A stretch of DNA of 64,000 nt from Rhizobacter sp. (GTDB lineage Bacteria > Pseudomonadota > Gammaproteobacteria > Burkholderiales > Burkholderiaceae_C). The number at the start of each line of letters is the position of its first letter. Position 1 is the first letter of the stretch. The position numbers and the translations under genes were made by a program. The notes under the pieces are model-generated. The model was not told where the DNA came from. It searched no databases and saw nothing but the letters and a program-made list of their open reading frames with translations. Shown piece after piece: positions 26,734-34,706 of the stretch. The stretch covers positions 2,170,001 to 2,234,000 of the forward strand of contig JAHBZQ010000001.1 in the NCBI GenBank assembly GCA_019635355.1, written 5' to 3'.

Positions 26734-27678
26734 ATGCCAGTCTACAGCATGACCGGGTATGCAAGCGCCACCGCCGGGGCGCAATCTGCGACAGAAACCA
26801 CAGGGAGCGCAGAGGCTTCCGGCGCCCGATCCGGCGCTGCTGGAACGGCCAGCGTGACAGTCGAACTGCGCTCCGTCAACGGCCGATTCCTCGACCTGGG
26901 TTTTCGCTTGCCCGACGAGTTCCGTTCGCTGGAACCCGCCCTGCGAGACCTCATCGGCGGTGCGTTCCGCCGCGGCAAGATCGAGCTGCGCCTGAACACC
27001 ACGACCAGCGCCGACACCTCCTGGCCCACGCCCCAACCCGAGCAGCTGAACCGGCTCTCGCGGCTCGAAAGCACCATCCAGGGCTGGCTGCCCAAGGCAC
27101 AAAGCCTGTCGGTGCACGAGGTCATGCAGTGGTGCAAGGGCGGAACTGCCACCGAGCGGCTCGACGAGGTGGCGCTCGACGCTGCCCGCCGCTGCATCGC
27201 CGGCCTGCGCGAAGCCCGCCAGCGCGAGGGCGACAAGCTCGTGGCCGTGCTGATGGAGCGGGTGCGGGGCCTGCGTGAACTCGCCGCCCGCGCCGAGCCC
27301 CTGGTGCCGGCCGTCGTGCAGCGCCAGCAGCAGCGCTTCATCGAACGCTGGCAAGAGGCGCTGGCCGCCACCGGCGGCGCGCAGGGCGTGTCGCAGGAGG
27401 CGCTGCAGGAGCGTGCGCTGAACGAAGCCGCCACCTATGCGATCCGCATCGACGTGGCCGAAGAGCTGGCCCGCCTGCGTGCCCACCTCGACGAGATCGC
27501 CCGCTTGCTCAAGGCGGGCGGCGAGGTCGGCAAACGGCTCGACTTCCTGATACAGGAGTTGCTCCGTGAAGCGAACACGCTCGGCTCCAAGGCCTCGTCG
27601 CTGGAACTCACCAACATCTCGGTCGAGATGAAGGTGCTGATCGAACAGCTCCGCGAGCAGGTGCAGAACATCGAGTGA
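26734..27678 (+). CDS. yicC: YicC family endoribonuclease
   Basis: 314 residues. Family landmarks: YSMTGYASA at the N-terminus, VTVELRSVNGRFLDLGFRLP, EPALRDLIGGAFRRGKIEL, and the C-terminal EVGKRLDFLIQELLREANTLGSKASS. YicC proteins are reported endoribonucleases involved in stress and RNA turnover. An Ala/Ser/Gly-rich insert (about residues 10-38) between the first strand and the VELRSVNG block is unusual. The start could be ATG 26749 (MTGYAS) instead of 26734. Confidence 0.93.
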   Translation: MPVYSMTGYASATAGAQSATETTGSAEASGARSGAAGTASVTVELRSVNGRFLDLGFRLPDEFRSLEPALRDLIGGAFRRGKIELRLNTTTSADTSWPTPQPEQLNRLSRLESTIQGWLPKAQSLSVHEVMQWCKGGTATERLDEVALDAARRCIAGLREARQREGDKLVAVLMERVRGLRELAARAEPLVPAVVQRQQQRFIERWQEALAATGGAQGVSQEALQERALNEAATYAIRIDVAEELARLRAHLDEIARLLKAGGEVGKRLDFLIQELLREANTLGSKASSLELTNISVEMKVLIEQLREQVQNIE

Positions 27679-27730
27679 CCCCACGCGGCAGCGGCCGTTT
27701 GGCACAGGGCATCTCCTACACTGCCCGCCG

Positions 27731-30637
27731 ATGTCGCCGATGCTGCTCCTGCTGTTGCCGTTCGTCGGGTGCGTGGTCGCAGCCCTCCTGCCGACCAACG
27801 CCCGCAACCTCGAATCGTCTTGGGCGGCGCTCGTGGCGCTGGCCGTCGCGGTGCCCCTGGCGCTGCTGTACCCGCAGGTCGCCGCGGGTGGCGTGGTGGT
27901 CGAGCGGCTGCCGTGGCTCACGAGCCTGGGGCTCGACCTCATCGTGCGCATCGACGGCTTCGCATGGATGTTCGGCATGCTGGTCAGCGGCATGGGCCTC
28001 CTGGTCATCGTGTATGCCCGCTACTACCTCTCGCCGGAAGACCCGGCTGCGCGCTTCTACTCGCTGCTGCTCGGCTTCATGGGCGCGATGCTCGGGGTGG
28101 TGCTCTCGGGCAACCTGGTGCAGCTGGTCGTCTTCTGGGAGCTGACGAGCGTCTTCTCCTTCCTCTTGATCGGCTACTGGACGCACCGCAAGGACGCCCG
28201 CCGCGGCGCGCGCATGGCCTTCACCGTCACCGCCACCGGGGGCCTGGCGCTGCTGGCCGGCGTGCTGCTGCTCGGCCACATCGCCGGCAGCCTGGAGCTC
28301 GAGACCGTGCTGGCCTCGGGCGAGCGCATCCGCACCCATGCGCTGTACCCGCTGGCGCTCGGCCTGGTGCTGCTGGGCGCGCTGACGAAGAGCGCGCAGT
28401 TCCCCTTCCACTTCTGGTTGCCACACGCGATGGCGGCCCCCACCCCGGTCTCGGCCTACCTGCACTCGGCCACGATGGTGAAGGCGGGCGTCTTCCTGCT
28501 GGCGCGGCTGTGGCCGGTGCTGGCGGGCACCGAGGCATGGTTCTGGATCGTCGGCGGCGCAGGCCTCGCCACGCTGCTGCTGGGCGCGTATGCGGCGATG
28601 TTCCAGAACGACCTCAAGGGCCTGCTCGCCTACTCGACGATCAGCCACCTCGGGCTCATCACGCTGCTGCTGGGCTTGAACAGCCCGCTTGCGGCGGTGG
28701 CGGCGGTCTTCCATATGATGAACCACGCCACCTTCAAGGCCTCGCTCTTCATGTCGGTGGGCATCATCGACCACGAGACGGGCACGCGCGACATGCGCCG
28801 GCTCGATGGCCTCTACCGCGCGATGCCCATCACCGGCACGCTGGCCATCGTGGCCTGCGCGGCGATGGCTGGCGTGCCGCTGCTCAACGGCTTCCTGTCA
28901 AAGGAGATGTTCTTCGCCGAGACGGTGTTCGTGAGCGCAAGCCCAGCGGTCGAATACGGCCTGCCCGCGTTGGCCACGCTGGCCGGCGTGTTCGCGGTGG
29001 TCTATTCGCTGCGTTTCGGGCACGACGTCTTCTTCGGTGCGCCACCCGATTGCCCCCGCCAGCCCCATGAGCCGGTGCACTGGATGCGCGTGCCGGTGGA
29101 GCTGCTGGTGCTCGCCTGCGTGGTGGTGGGCACACTGCCGGCGTGGTCGGTCGGGCCGCTCCTGGCCACCGCGGCGCAGCCGGTGGTGGGCGGCGTGCTG
29201 CCGGAGTACAGCCTCGCGATCTGGCATGGCTTCAACACGCCACTCGTGATGAGCCTGGTGGCGCTGGTGGCCGGCACAGCGATCTACCTGCGCTTCGCCG
29301 ATCGCTTCAAACAGCGCCGCACACGCAGCGCACCGCTGCTGCAAGGGCTGGACGGCAAGCGCCTCTTCGAAGCAGCACTGGCTGGCACCACACGCGGGTC
29401 GTCGCATCTGCTGCGCTGGCTGAGCACGCGTCGCCTGCAGCCGCAGCTCTTCGTCATGCTGCTGATCGCCGGGCTGGCCGGCCTGGGCTCGGCGCTGATC
29501 GTGCCGCTGGAGTGGGGCGACCGGGCACGCGTGCCGGCCACGCCCGAGTTCGTGCTGATGTGGCTGATCGCCGGCGCGTGTGCCGTGGGGGCGGCCTACC
29601 AGGCCAAGTTCCACCGGCTCGCGGCGCTCACGATGCTTGGCGTCGTGGGCCTCGCGGTGTGCATCACCTTTGCCTGGTTCTCGGCGCCCGATCTCGCACT
29701 CACGCAGCTGGCGGTGGAGGTGGTGACGCTGGTGCTCTTCCTGCTCGGCCTGCGCTGGATGCCCAAGCGCGTGGCGCAGGACGACCCGCGCATCGCCATG
29801 CGCGCCTGGTGGCGCCGCCGCCGCGACATCGTGCTGGCGGTGCTGATCGGCGTCGGCCTGGCCACACTCTCTTATGCGCTGCTCACGCGCACCGCGCCGC
29901 TGTCGATCGCGCCCTACTTCCTCGAGCACGCGCTGCCGGGCGGGGGCGGCACCAACGTCGTCAACGTGATGCTGGTGGACTTCCGCGCCTTCGACACGCT
30001 GGGCGAGATCACCGTGCTGGGCATCGTGGGCATCACGGTGTACGCGCTCTTGCGGCGTTTCCGCCCGCCGCAGGAAACCATCGACCAGCCGCTGCAGCAG
30101 CGGGTGCGCGGCATGGGCCGCGACCTCACCGACCGCGCCGAAGACACCGACCGCCTGCAGGAATACCTGGAGGTGCCGGCGGTGCTCGTGCGCCTGCTGC
30201 TGCCGGTGGCGGGGCTCTTCGCCTTCCATCTCTTCATGCGCGGCCACAACGAGCCGGGCGGCGGCTTCGTCGCCGGGCTGGTGGTGGCCATCGCCTTCAT
30301 CGCGCAGTACATGGTGGGCGGCACGCGCTGGGTGGAGGCACGCATGCGGCTCCTGCCCCCGCGCTGGATCGCCTTCGGGCTGCTGCTGGCGCTCGGCACC
30401 GGCCTGGGCTCGCTCGCGCTCGGCCACCCGTTCCTCACGACACACACGATGCATGTGCACTGGCCGCTCGTCGGCGAGGTGCACCTGCCCACGGCGGCGC
30501 TCTTCGACCTGGGCGTGTTCTCGGTGGTGGTGGGCGCCACGCTGCTGCTGCTCACCGCCATCGCCCACCAGTCGCTGCGCGCGAGCCGCCAGCAGGCCGC
30601 AGCGGCCGACGACGAGCACGAGAAGGAGAAGCCCTGA
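27731..30637 (+). CDS. mrpA: Mrp-type Na+/H+ antiporter, fused subunits A and B
   Basis: 968 residues. Residues 1-500 are NuoL/proton-translocating transporter-like (VQLVVFWELTSVFSFLLIGYW, KSAQFPFHFWLPHAMAAPTPVSAYLHSATMVKAG in part, the membrane-embedded Lys and His region). The C-terminal part carries the MrpB domain (RGHNEPGGGFVAGLVVAIAFIAQYM). Fusion of A and B is typical of group 2 (Pha/Sha type) six-gene operons. The products form one multi-subunit complex that exchanges cytoplasmic monovalent cations for protons. Start ATG 27731; ATG 27740 is possible. Confidence 0.95.
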   Translation: MSPMLLLLLPFVGCVVAALLPTNARNLESSWAALVALAVAVPLALLYPQVAAGGVVVERLPWLTSLGLDLIVRIDGFAWMFGMLVSGMGLLVIVYARYYLSPEDPAARFYSLLLGFMGAMLGVVLSGNLVQLVVFWELTSVFSFLLIGYWTHRKDARRGARMAFTVTATGGLALLAGVLLLGHIAGSLELETVLASGERIRTHALYPLALGLVLLGALTKSAQFPFHFWLPHAMAAPTPVSAYLHSATMVKAGVFLLARLWPVLAGTEAWFWIVGGAGLATLLLGAYAAMFQNDLKGLLAYSTISHLGLITLLLGLNSPLAAVAAVFHMMNHATFKASLFMSVGIIDHETGTRDMRRLDGLYRAMPITGTLAIVACAAMAGVPLLNGFLSKEMFFAETVFVSASPAVEYGLPALATLAGVFAVVYSLRFGHDVFFGAPPDCPRQPHEPVHWMRVPVELLVLACVVVGTLPAWSVGPLLATAAQPVVGGVLPEYSLAIWHGFNTPLVMSLVALVAGTAIYLRFADRFKQRRTRSAPLLQGLDGKRLFEAALAGTTRGSSHLLRWLSTRRLQPQLFVMLLIAGLAGLGSALIVPLEWGDRARVPATPEFVLMWLIAGACAVGAAYQAKFHRLAALTMLGVVGLAVCITFAWFSAPDLALTQLAVEVVTLVLFLLGLRWMPKRVAQDDPRIAMRAWWRRRRDIVLAVLIGVGLATLSYALLTRTAPLSIAPYFLEHALPGGGGTNVVNVMLVDFRAFDTLGEITVLGIVGITVYALLRRFRPPQETIDQPLQQRVRGMGRDLTDRAEDTDRLQEYLEVPAVLVRLLLPVAGLFAFHLFMRGHNEPGGGFVAGLVVAIAFIAQYMVGGTRWVEARMRLLPPRWIAFGLLLALGTGLGSLALGHPFLTTHTMHVHWPLVGEVHLPTAALFDLGVFSVVVGATLLLLTAIAHQSLRASRQQAAAADDEHEKEKP

Positions 30638-30982
30638 ATGGAAGCCGTGGTCTCGATCGCGATCGGCGTGCTGGCGGGGGCGGGGGTGTGGCTGGTGCTG
30701 CGGCCGCGGACCTTCCAGGTGCTGATCGGCCTCTCGCTGCTGTCGTATGCGATCAACCTCTTCATCTTCAGCGTGGGCAGCCTCGCCATCGGTCGCGAGC
30801 CCATCGTGAAGGCCGGTCTGCCCGCCGACCTGGTGCATTACAGCGACCCGGTGCCGCAATCGCTGGTGCTCACCGCCATCGTCATCGGCTTTGCGACGAC
30901 GGCGCTCTTTCTCGTGGTGCTGCTCGCCCTGCGCGGCCTCACGGGCGGTGACCATGTGGACGGGCAGGAGGAACGGCCGTGA
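30638..30982 (+). CDS. mrpC: Mrp antiporter subunit C
   Basis: 114 residues, NuoK-like, with three hydrophobic helices (AIGVLAGAGVWLVL, IGLSLLSYAINLFIFSVG, TAIVIGFATTALFLVVLLAL). DPVPQSLVLTAIVIG is the hallmark of MrpC/MnhC. Start ATG follows the mrpA TGA without a gap, and its end overlaps the mrpD GTG start (GTGA). Confidence 0.95.
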   Translation: MEAVVSIAIGVLAGAGVWLVLRPRTFQVLIGLSLLSYAINLFIFSVGSLAIGREPIVKAGLPADLVHYSDPVPQSLVLTAIVIGFATTALFLVVLLALRGLTGGDHVDGQEERP

Positions 30983-32628
30983 TCGACGTGGCGTACTCGG
31001 CCCACCACTTGGTGGTGCTGCCGGTGCTGCTGCCGCTGGCCACCGCGGCGCTGATGCTGATGCTTGGCGAAGGCCGGCGCGGGCTCAAGAGCGTGATCAA
31101 CCTCGCCTCCACCGCCGCCGGCTTGGTGGTGGCCGTGCTCCTGTTGCTGCGTGCCGCCGAGCAGGCGCCCTCGGCCTTCGGCATCTACCTGCCGGGCAAC
31201 TGGCCGGTGCCCTTCGGCATCGTGCTCGTGGCCGACCGGCTGTCGGCGCTGATGGCGGTGCTCACCGGCGCCATCGGGCTGGCGACCCTGCTGTATGCGC
31301 TGGCACGGTGGCAGCATGCCGGCGTCTATTTCCATGTGCTGTTCCAGCTGCAGCTGATGGGGCTGTATGGCGCCTTTCTCACCGCCGACCTTTTCAACCT
31401 CTTCGTCTTCTTCGAGGTGCTGCTGGCGGCGAGCTACGGGCTGCTGCTGCACGGCGGTGGCCTGGCGCGGGTGCGCGCCGGCCTGCACTACATCGCCGTC
31501 AACCTCGCGGCCTCGCTGCTATTTCTCATCGGCGTGGCGGTGCTCTACGGCGTGACCGGCACGCTCAACATGGCCGACATCGCGCACAAGCTGCCGCTCG
31601 TGCCCGAGAGCGACCGCGGCCTGCTGCACGCCGGCGCGGCCATCCTCGCCATCGCCTTTCTCGCCAAGGCGGCGCTGTGGCCGCTCAACGCCTGGCTGCC
31701 GCCCGCCTATGCCGCCGCCAGCGCGCCGGTGGCCGCGCTCTTCGCCATCCTCACCAAGGTGGGCGTCTACGCGGTGCTGCGCCTGTGGACGCTCTGCTTC
31801 CCGGCCAATGCCGGCGCCTCGGCCTCGTTCGGCGGCGAGGTGTTGGTGTGGGGCGGGCTCGCCACGCTCGCCTTCGGCGCGATCGGCATGCTGGCCTCGC
31901 AGCAGCTGGCGCGGCTGGCGGGCTTCAGCGTGATCGCCTCGTCGGGCACGCTGATCGCCGCCGTCGGGTTCGACGACCCGGCGCTGAGCGGCGGGGCGCT
32001 CTTCTACCTGGCCAGCTCCACGCTCGCCGGCTGTGCGCTCTTCCTGCTGGTGGAGCTGCTGGAGCGCAGCCGCCAGGTCGAGGTCGGCCCCGAAGAGGTG
32101 GATGCCGGCGGCGACGCCCTGCCCGCCTTCATCGACGCCGAGCCGCCGCAAGGCATCAACCTCGACGACGACGAACGGGCGCTGACCGGCCGCGCCATCC
32201 CCGCCGCGCTGGCGTTCCTCGGGGTGACCTTCACGGTGTGCGCGATGGTGGTCGCGGGCTTGCCGCCCTTGTCGGGTTTCGTCGCCAAGCTCGCCATGCT
32301 GAGCGCGCTGCTGGAGTTGCGCAACCCACCGGCCTGGGCTCTCTTTGCCTTGCTCATCGTCTCGGGCCTGCTCGCCGCCACCGCGCTCATGCGCATCGGC
32401 ATGCGCCACTTCTGGGCTGGTGTGGAGCGCCCGTCGCTGCGCCTGCGGGTGGCCGAGACGCTGCCCATCGCCGGGCTGCTGGTCGCCGCCGTGGTGATGG
32501 TGGCCCAGGGTGAGCGCATGCTGGTCTACACCCGCGCCACCGCGGAAGCGCTGCATGCCCCCGAGCTGTACATCAAGGCGGTGATGGATGCCCGGCCCTT
32601 GGTGCGTGCCCCGGAGGGCGGCGGATGA
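30979..32628 (+). CDS. mrpD: Mrp antiporter subunit D
   Basis: 549 residues, NuoM/N-like proton-translocating subunit with about 14 membrane helices: DLFNLFVFFEVLLAASYGLLLHGG region, AFLAKAALWPLNAWLPPAYAAA, PPLSGFVAKLAML. A cytoplasmic insert of acidic residues (EVGPEEVDAGGDALPAFIDAEPPQG, split about 367-395) is longer than in many homologues. GTG start overlaps the mrpC stop. Confidence 0.95.
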   Translation: MIDVAYSAHHLVVLPVLLPLATAALMLMLGEGRRGLKSVINLASTAAGLVVAVLLLLRAAEQAPSAFGIYLPGNWPVPFGIVLVADRLSALMAVLTGAIGLATLLYALARWQHAGVYFHVLFQLQLMGLYGAFLTADLFNLFVFFEVLLAASYGLLLHGGGLARVRAGLHYIAVNLAASLLFLIGVAVLYGVTGTLNMADIAHKLPLVPESDRGLLHAGAAILAIAFLAKAALWPLNAWLPPAYAAASAPVAALFAILTKVGVYAVLRLWTLCFPANAGASASFGGEVLVWGGLATLAFGAIGMLASQQLARLAGFSVIASSGTLIAAVGFDDPALSGGALFYLASSTLAGCALFLLVELLERSRQVEVGPEEVDAGGDALPAFIDAEPPQGINLDDDERALTGRAIPAALAFLGVTFTVCAMVVAGLPPLSGFVAKLAMLSALLELRNPPAWALFALLIVSGLLAATALMRIGMRHFWAGVERPSLRLRVAETLPIAGLLVAAVVMVAQGERMLVYTRATAEALHAPELYIKAVMDARPLVRAPEGGG

Positions 32629-33113
32629 AGCGCCTGCTGCCCTCGCCCTGGTTGTCGCTCGGCCTCTTCGGCGGCTGGCTGCTGCTCGCGCGCAGCACCA
32701 GCATCGGCCAAGTGCTGCTGGGCCTGCTGGCGGCGGTGCTGCTGCCCCTGCTCATGGCGCCGCTGCGCCCGGCACCCGGCCCGCTGCGCCACTGGGGCCG
32801 GCTCGCGACACTGGTGCTGCGCGTGGGCCGCGACGTGGTGCGCTCCGCGATCGACGTGGCGGCGGGCGTGTTCCGCGCCGGCCGCCGGCCGCCCCGCAGC
32901 GGCTTCGTCGTGGTGCCGCTCGACCTGCACGACCTGCATGGGCTCGCCGCCCTCGCGATGATCACCGCCGTCGTCCCCGGCACCGTGTGGTGCGAGCTGG
33001 CGCCCGACCGCAGCGCCCTGCTGCTGCACGTCTTCGACCTGGACGACGAAGCCCGCTTCATCGCCCACTTCAAGGCCGACTACGAACAACCGCTGAAGGA
33101 CATCTTCGGATGA
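32625..33113 (+). CDS. mrpE: Mrp antiporter subunit E
   Basis: 162 residues. MnhE/PhaE family: N-terminal hydrophobic helices (LGLFGGWLLLARSTSIGQVLLGLLAAVLLPLL region), then a soluble domain with VPLDLHDLHGLAALAMITAVVPGTVW, typical of the family. It overlaps mrpD and mrpF by ATGA junctions, so all six subunits are translationally coupled. Confidence 0.94.
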   Translation: MKRLLPSPWLSLGLFGGWLLLARSTSIGQVLLGLLAAVLLPLLMAPLRPAPGPLRHWGRLATLVLRVGRDVVRSAIDVAAGVFRAGRRPPRSGFVVVPLDLHDLHGLAALAMITAVVPGTVWCELAPDRSALLLHVFDLDDEARFIAHFKADYEQPLKDIFG

Positions 33114-33388
33114 GCACGCTGCTCTCGCTGGCCGTGACGGCCACGCTGCTGATGTACGTGGCCGCCATGGGCATCGGCCTGGTGCGCCTGCTGCGCGGCC
33201 CGAGCGCGCAAGACCGCGTGCTGGCCCTCGACTTCATGTACGTGGTGGGCATGTTGCTGATGCTGGTGCTGGCCATCCGCTACGACAGCGAGATGTATTT
33301 CGAGGGTGCGCTGCTGATGGTGCTGTTCGGTTTCGTCGGGTCGGTGGCGCTGGCCAAGTTCCTGCTGCGCGGCGAGGTGATCGAATGA
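33110..33388 (+). CDS. mrpF: Mrp antiporter subunit F
   Basis: 92 residues with three membrane helices: VTATLLMYVAAMGIGLVRLLRGPS, followed by DRVLALDFMYVVGMLLMLVLAIR (the conserved D-R-x-x-A/L-D block of MnhF) and ALLMVLFGFVGSVALAKFLL. Start ATG 33110 overlaps the mrpE stop. Confidence 0.93.
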   Translation: MSTLLSLAVTATLLMYVAAMGIGLVRLLRGPSAQDRVLALDFMYVVGMLLMLVLAIRYDSEMYFEGALLMVLFGFVGSVALAKFLLRGEVIE

Positions 33389-33717
33389 CCGTCTCCGAAG
33401 CCATCGTCGCGCTGCTGCTGCTCGCCAGCGGGGTGATCGTGCTGCTGGCCGCGCTGGGGCTCGCGCGGCTGCCCGACTTCTTCGCGCGCATGCACGCCCC
33501 GGCACTGGCCTCCACGCTGGCGGCCTGGGTCGTGAGCCTGGCGTCGATCGTGCACTTCAGCACACGCGCCGGCTCGCTGTCGCTGCATGTGTGGCTCATC
33601 ATCATCGTGCTGTCGATCACCGCACCGGTGACGACCATGGTGCTGGCACGTGCGGCCCTGTTCCGCCGCCGCCAGGCGGGCGACGCCCTGCCGCCGCCCC
33701 TTGGCGAGGAGGCCTGA
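33385..33717 (+). CDS. mrpG: Mrp antiporter subunit G
   Basis: 110 residues, three helices. The MnhG signature ALGLARLPDFFARMHAPALASTL is clear, with TAPVTTMVLARAALFRR towards the end. It is the last gene of the six-gene operon; gmk starts 44 bp later on the same strand. Confidence 0.93.
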   Translation: MTVSEAIVALLLLASGVIVLLAALGLARLPDFFARMHAPALASTLAAWVVSLASIVHFSTRAGSLSLHVWLIIIVLSITAPVTTMVLARAALFRRRQAGDALPPPLGEEA

Positions 33718-33760
33718 CACCCCTCACCCGGACCACCCACTTCGCAGGCAAAATTCCGGG

Positions 33761-34381
33761 ATGGACTATCCCGGCAATCTCTTCGTGGTGGCGGCGCCGA
33801 GCGGTGCCGGCAAGTCGAGCCTGGTCAAGGCGCTGCTGGAACTCGATTCGCACCTCGTGGTGTCGATCTCGCACACCACCCGCAAACCCCGAGGCCAGGA
33901 GCAGGACGGCCGCGAATACCACTTCATCAGCGAGCCGACGTTCCGCGAGAAAGTCGCACACGGCGACTTCTTCGAATGGGCCGAGGTGCACGGCAACCTG
34001 TATGGCACCTCCAAGGCCGCCGTCGAAGCCCAGATCGGCAGCGGCCAGGACGTGGTGCTCGAGATCGACTGGCAAGGCGCCCTGCAGATCAAGAAGCTCT
34101 TTCCCAACGCGATCCTGATCTTCATCCTGCCCCCGAGCTGGGACGAGCTGGCCCAGCGCCTGACCCGCCGCGGCGAAGACGCCGCCGACGTGATCGAGGA
34201 ACGATTGCGCAACGCGCGCATCGAGGTGGCCCAGGCCCGGCATTTCGACTTCGTTATAATCAACGCTCTTTTTGAGACGGCGCTTTTCGACCTGAAAGCC
34301 ATCGTCCACTCGCAGCGCCTCAAATACGCTGCCCTGCGTCGAAGCAAACCGTCTGTCTTCGCCGCCCTGAACCTCGATTGA
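33761..34381 (+). CDS. gmk: Guanylate kinase
   Basis: 206 residues. Phosphorylates GMP to GDP with ATP. P-loop APSGAGKSSLV (residues 12-22), GMP-binding SHTTRKPRGQEQDGREYHFI, FFEWAEVHGNLYGTSKAAVE, LEIDWQGA and the RL..R lid region. ATG 33761 gives MDYPGNLFVVAAPSG. It is grouped with rpoZ and spoT as in most proteobacteria, tying nucleotide supply to the stringent response. Confidence 0.97.
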   Translation: MDYPGNLFVVAAPSGAGKSSLVKALLELDSHLVVSISHTTRKPRGQEQDGREYHFISEPTFREKVAHGDFFEWAEVHGNLYGTSKAAVEAQIGSGQDVVLEIDWQGALQIKKLFPNAILIFILPPSWDELAQRLTRRGEDAADVIEERLRNARIEVAQARHFDFVIINALFETALFDLKAIVHSQRLKYAALRRSKPSVFAALNLD

Positions 34382-34406
34382 CCCCGCTAGACCCACGGAG
34401 TACCGC

Positions 34407-34610
34407 ATGGCCCGCATCACCGTCGAAGACTGCCTGACCAAGATCCCCAACCGCTTCCAGCTGGTGCTCGCCGCGACCTACCGCGCCCGCATGCTGAGCC
34501 AGGGCCATGCCCCCAAGATCGAGACGAAGAACAAGCCGGGCGTGACCGCCCTGCGCGAAATCGCCGCCGGCGAAGTGGGCGTCGAGATGCTGCGCAAGGT
34601 GCCGGTCTGA
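34407..34610 (+). CDS. rpoZ: RNA polymerase omega subunit
   Basis: 67 residues, the usual betaproteobacterial length. MARITVEDCLTKIPNRFQLVLAATYRAR and TALREIAAGEVGVEML are diagnostic. Omega stabilises the beta' subunit and forms part of the site-1 ppGpp pocket. Located between gmk and spoT; a hairpin terminator follows. Confidence 0.97.
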   Translation: MARITVEDCLTKIPNRFQLVLAATYRARMLSQGHAPKIETKNKPGVTALREIAAGEVGVEMLRKVPV

Positions 34611-34634
34611 GTCAGATTCGGCAGCTTTGAAGAC

Positions 34635-34657
34635 AACGGCCCTTCGGGGCCGTTTCC
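34635..34657 (+). terminator. Terminator hairpin after rpoZ
   Basis: AACGGCCC (34635-34642), loop TTCG and GGGCCGTT (34647-34654) form a perfect 8-bp stem with a UUCG tetraloop, followed by TTCC and a T-rich stretch. It lies between rpoZ and spoT and probably attenuates rather than blocks read-through into spoT. Confidence 0.75.
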
Positions 34658-34706
34658 ATTTGTGGCGCCCGGGGCGACGCCCGGCAATCCGCGATAAATT
34701 CGGGGC

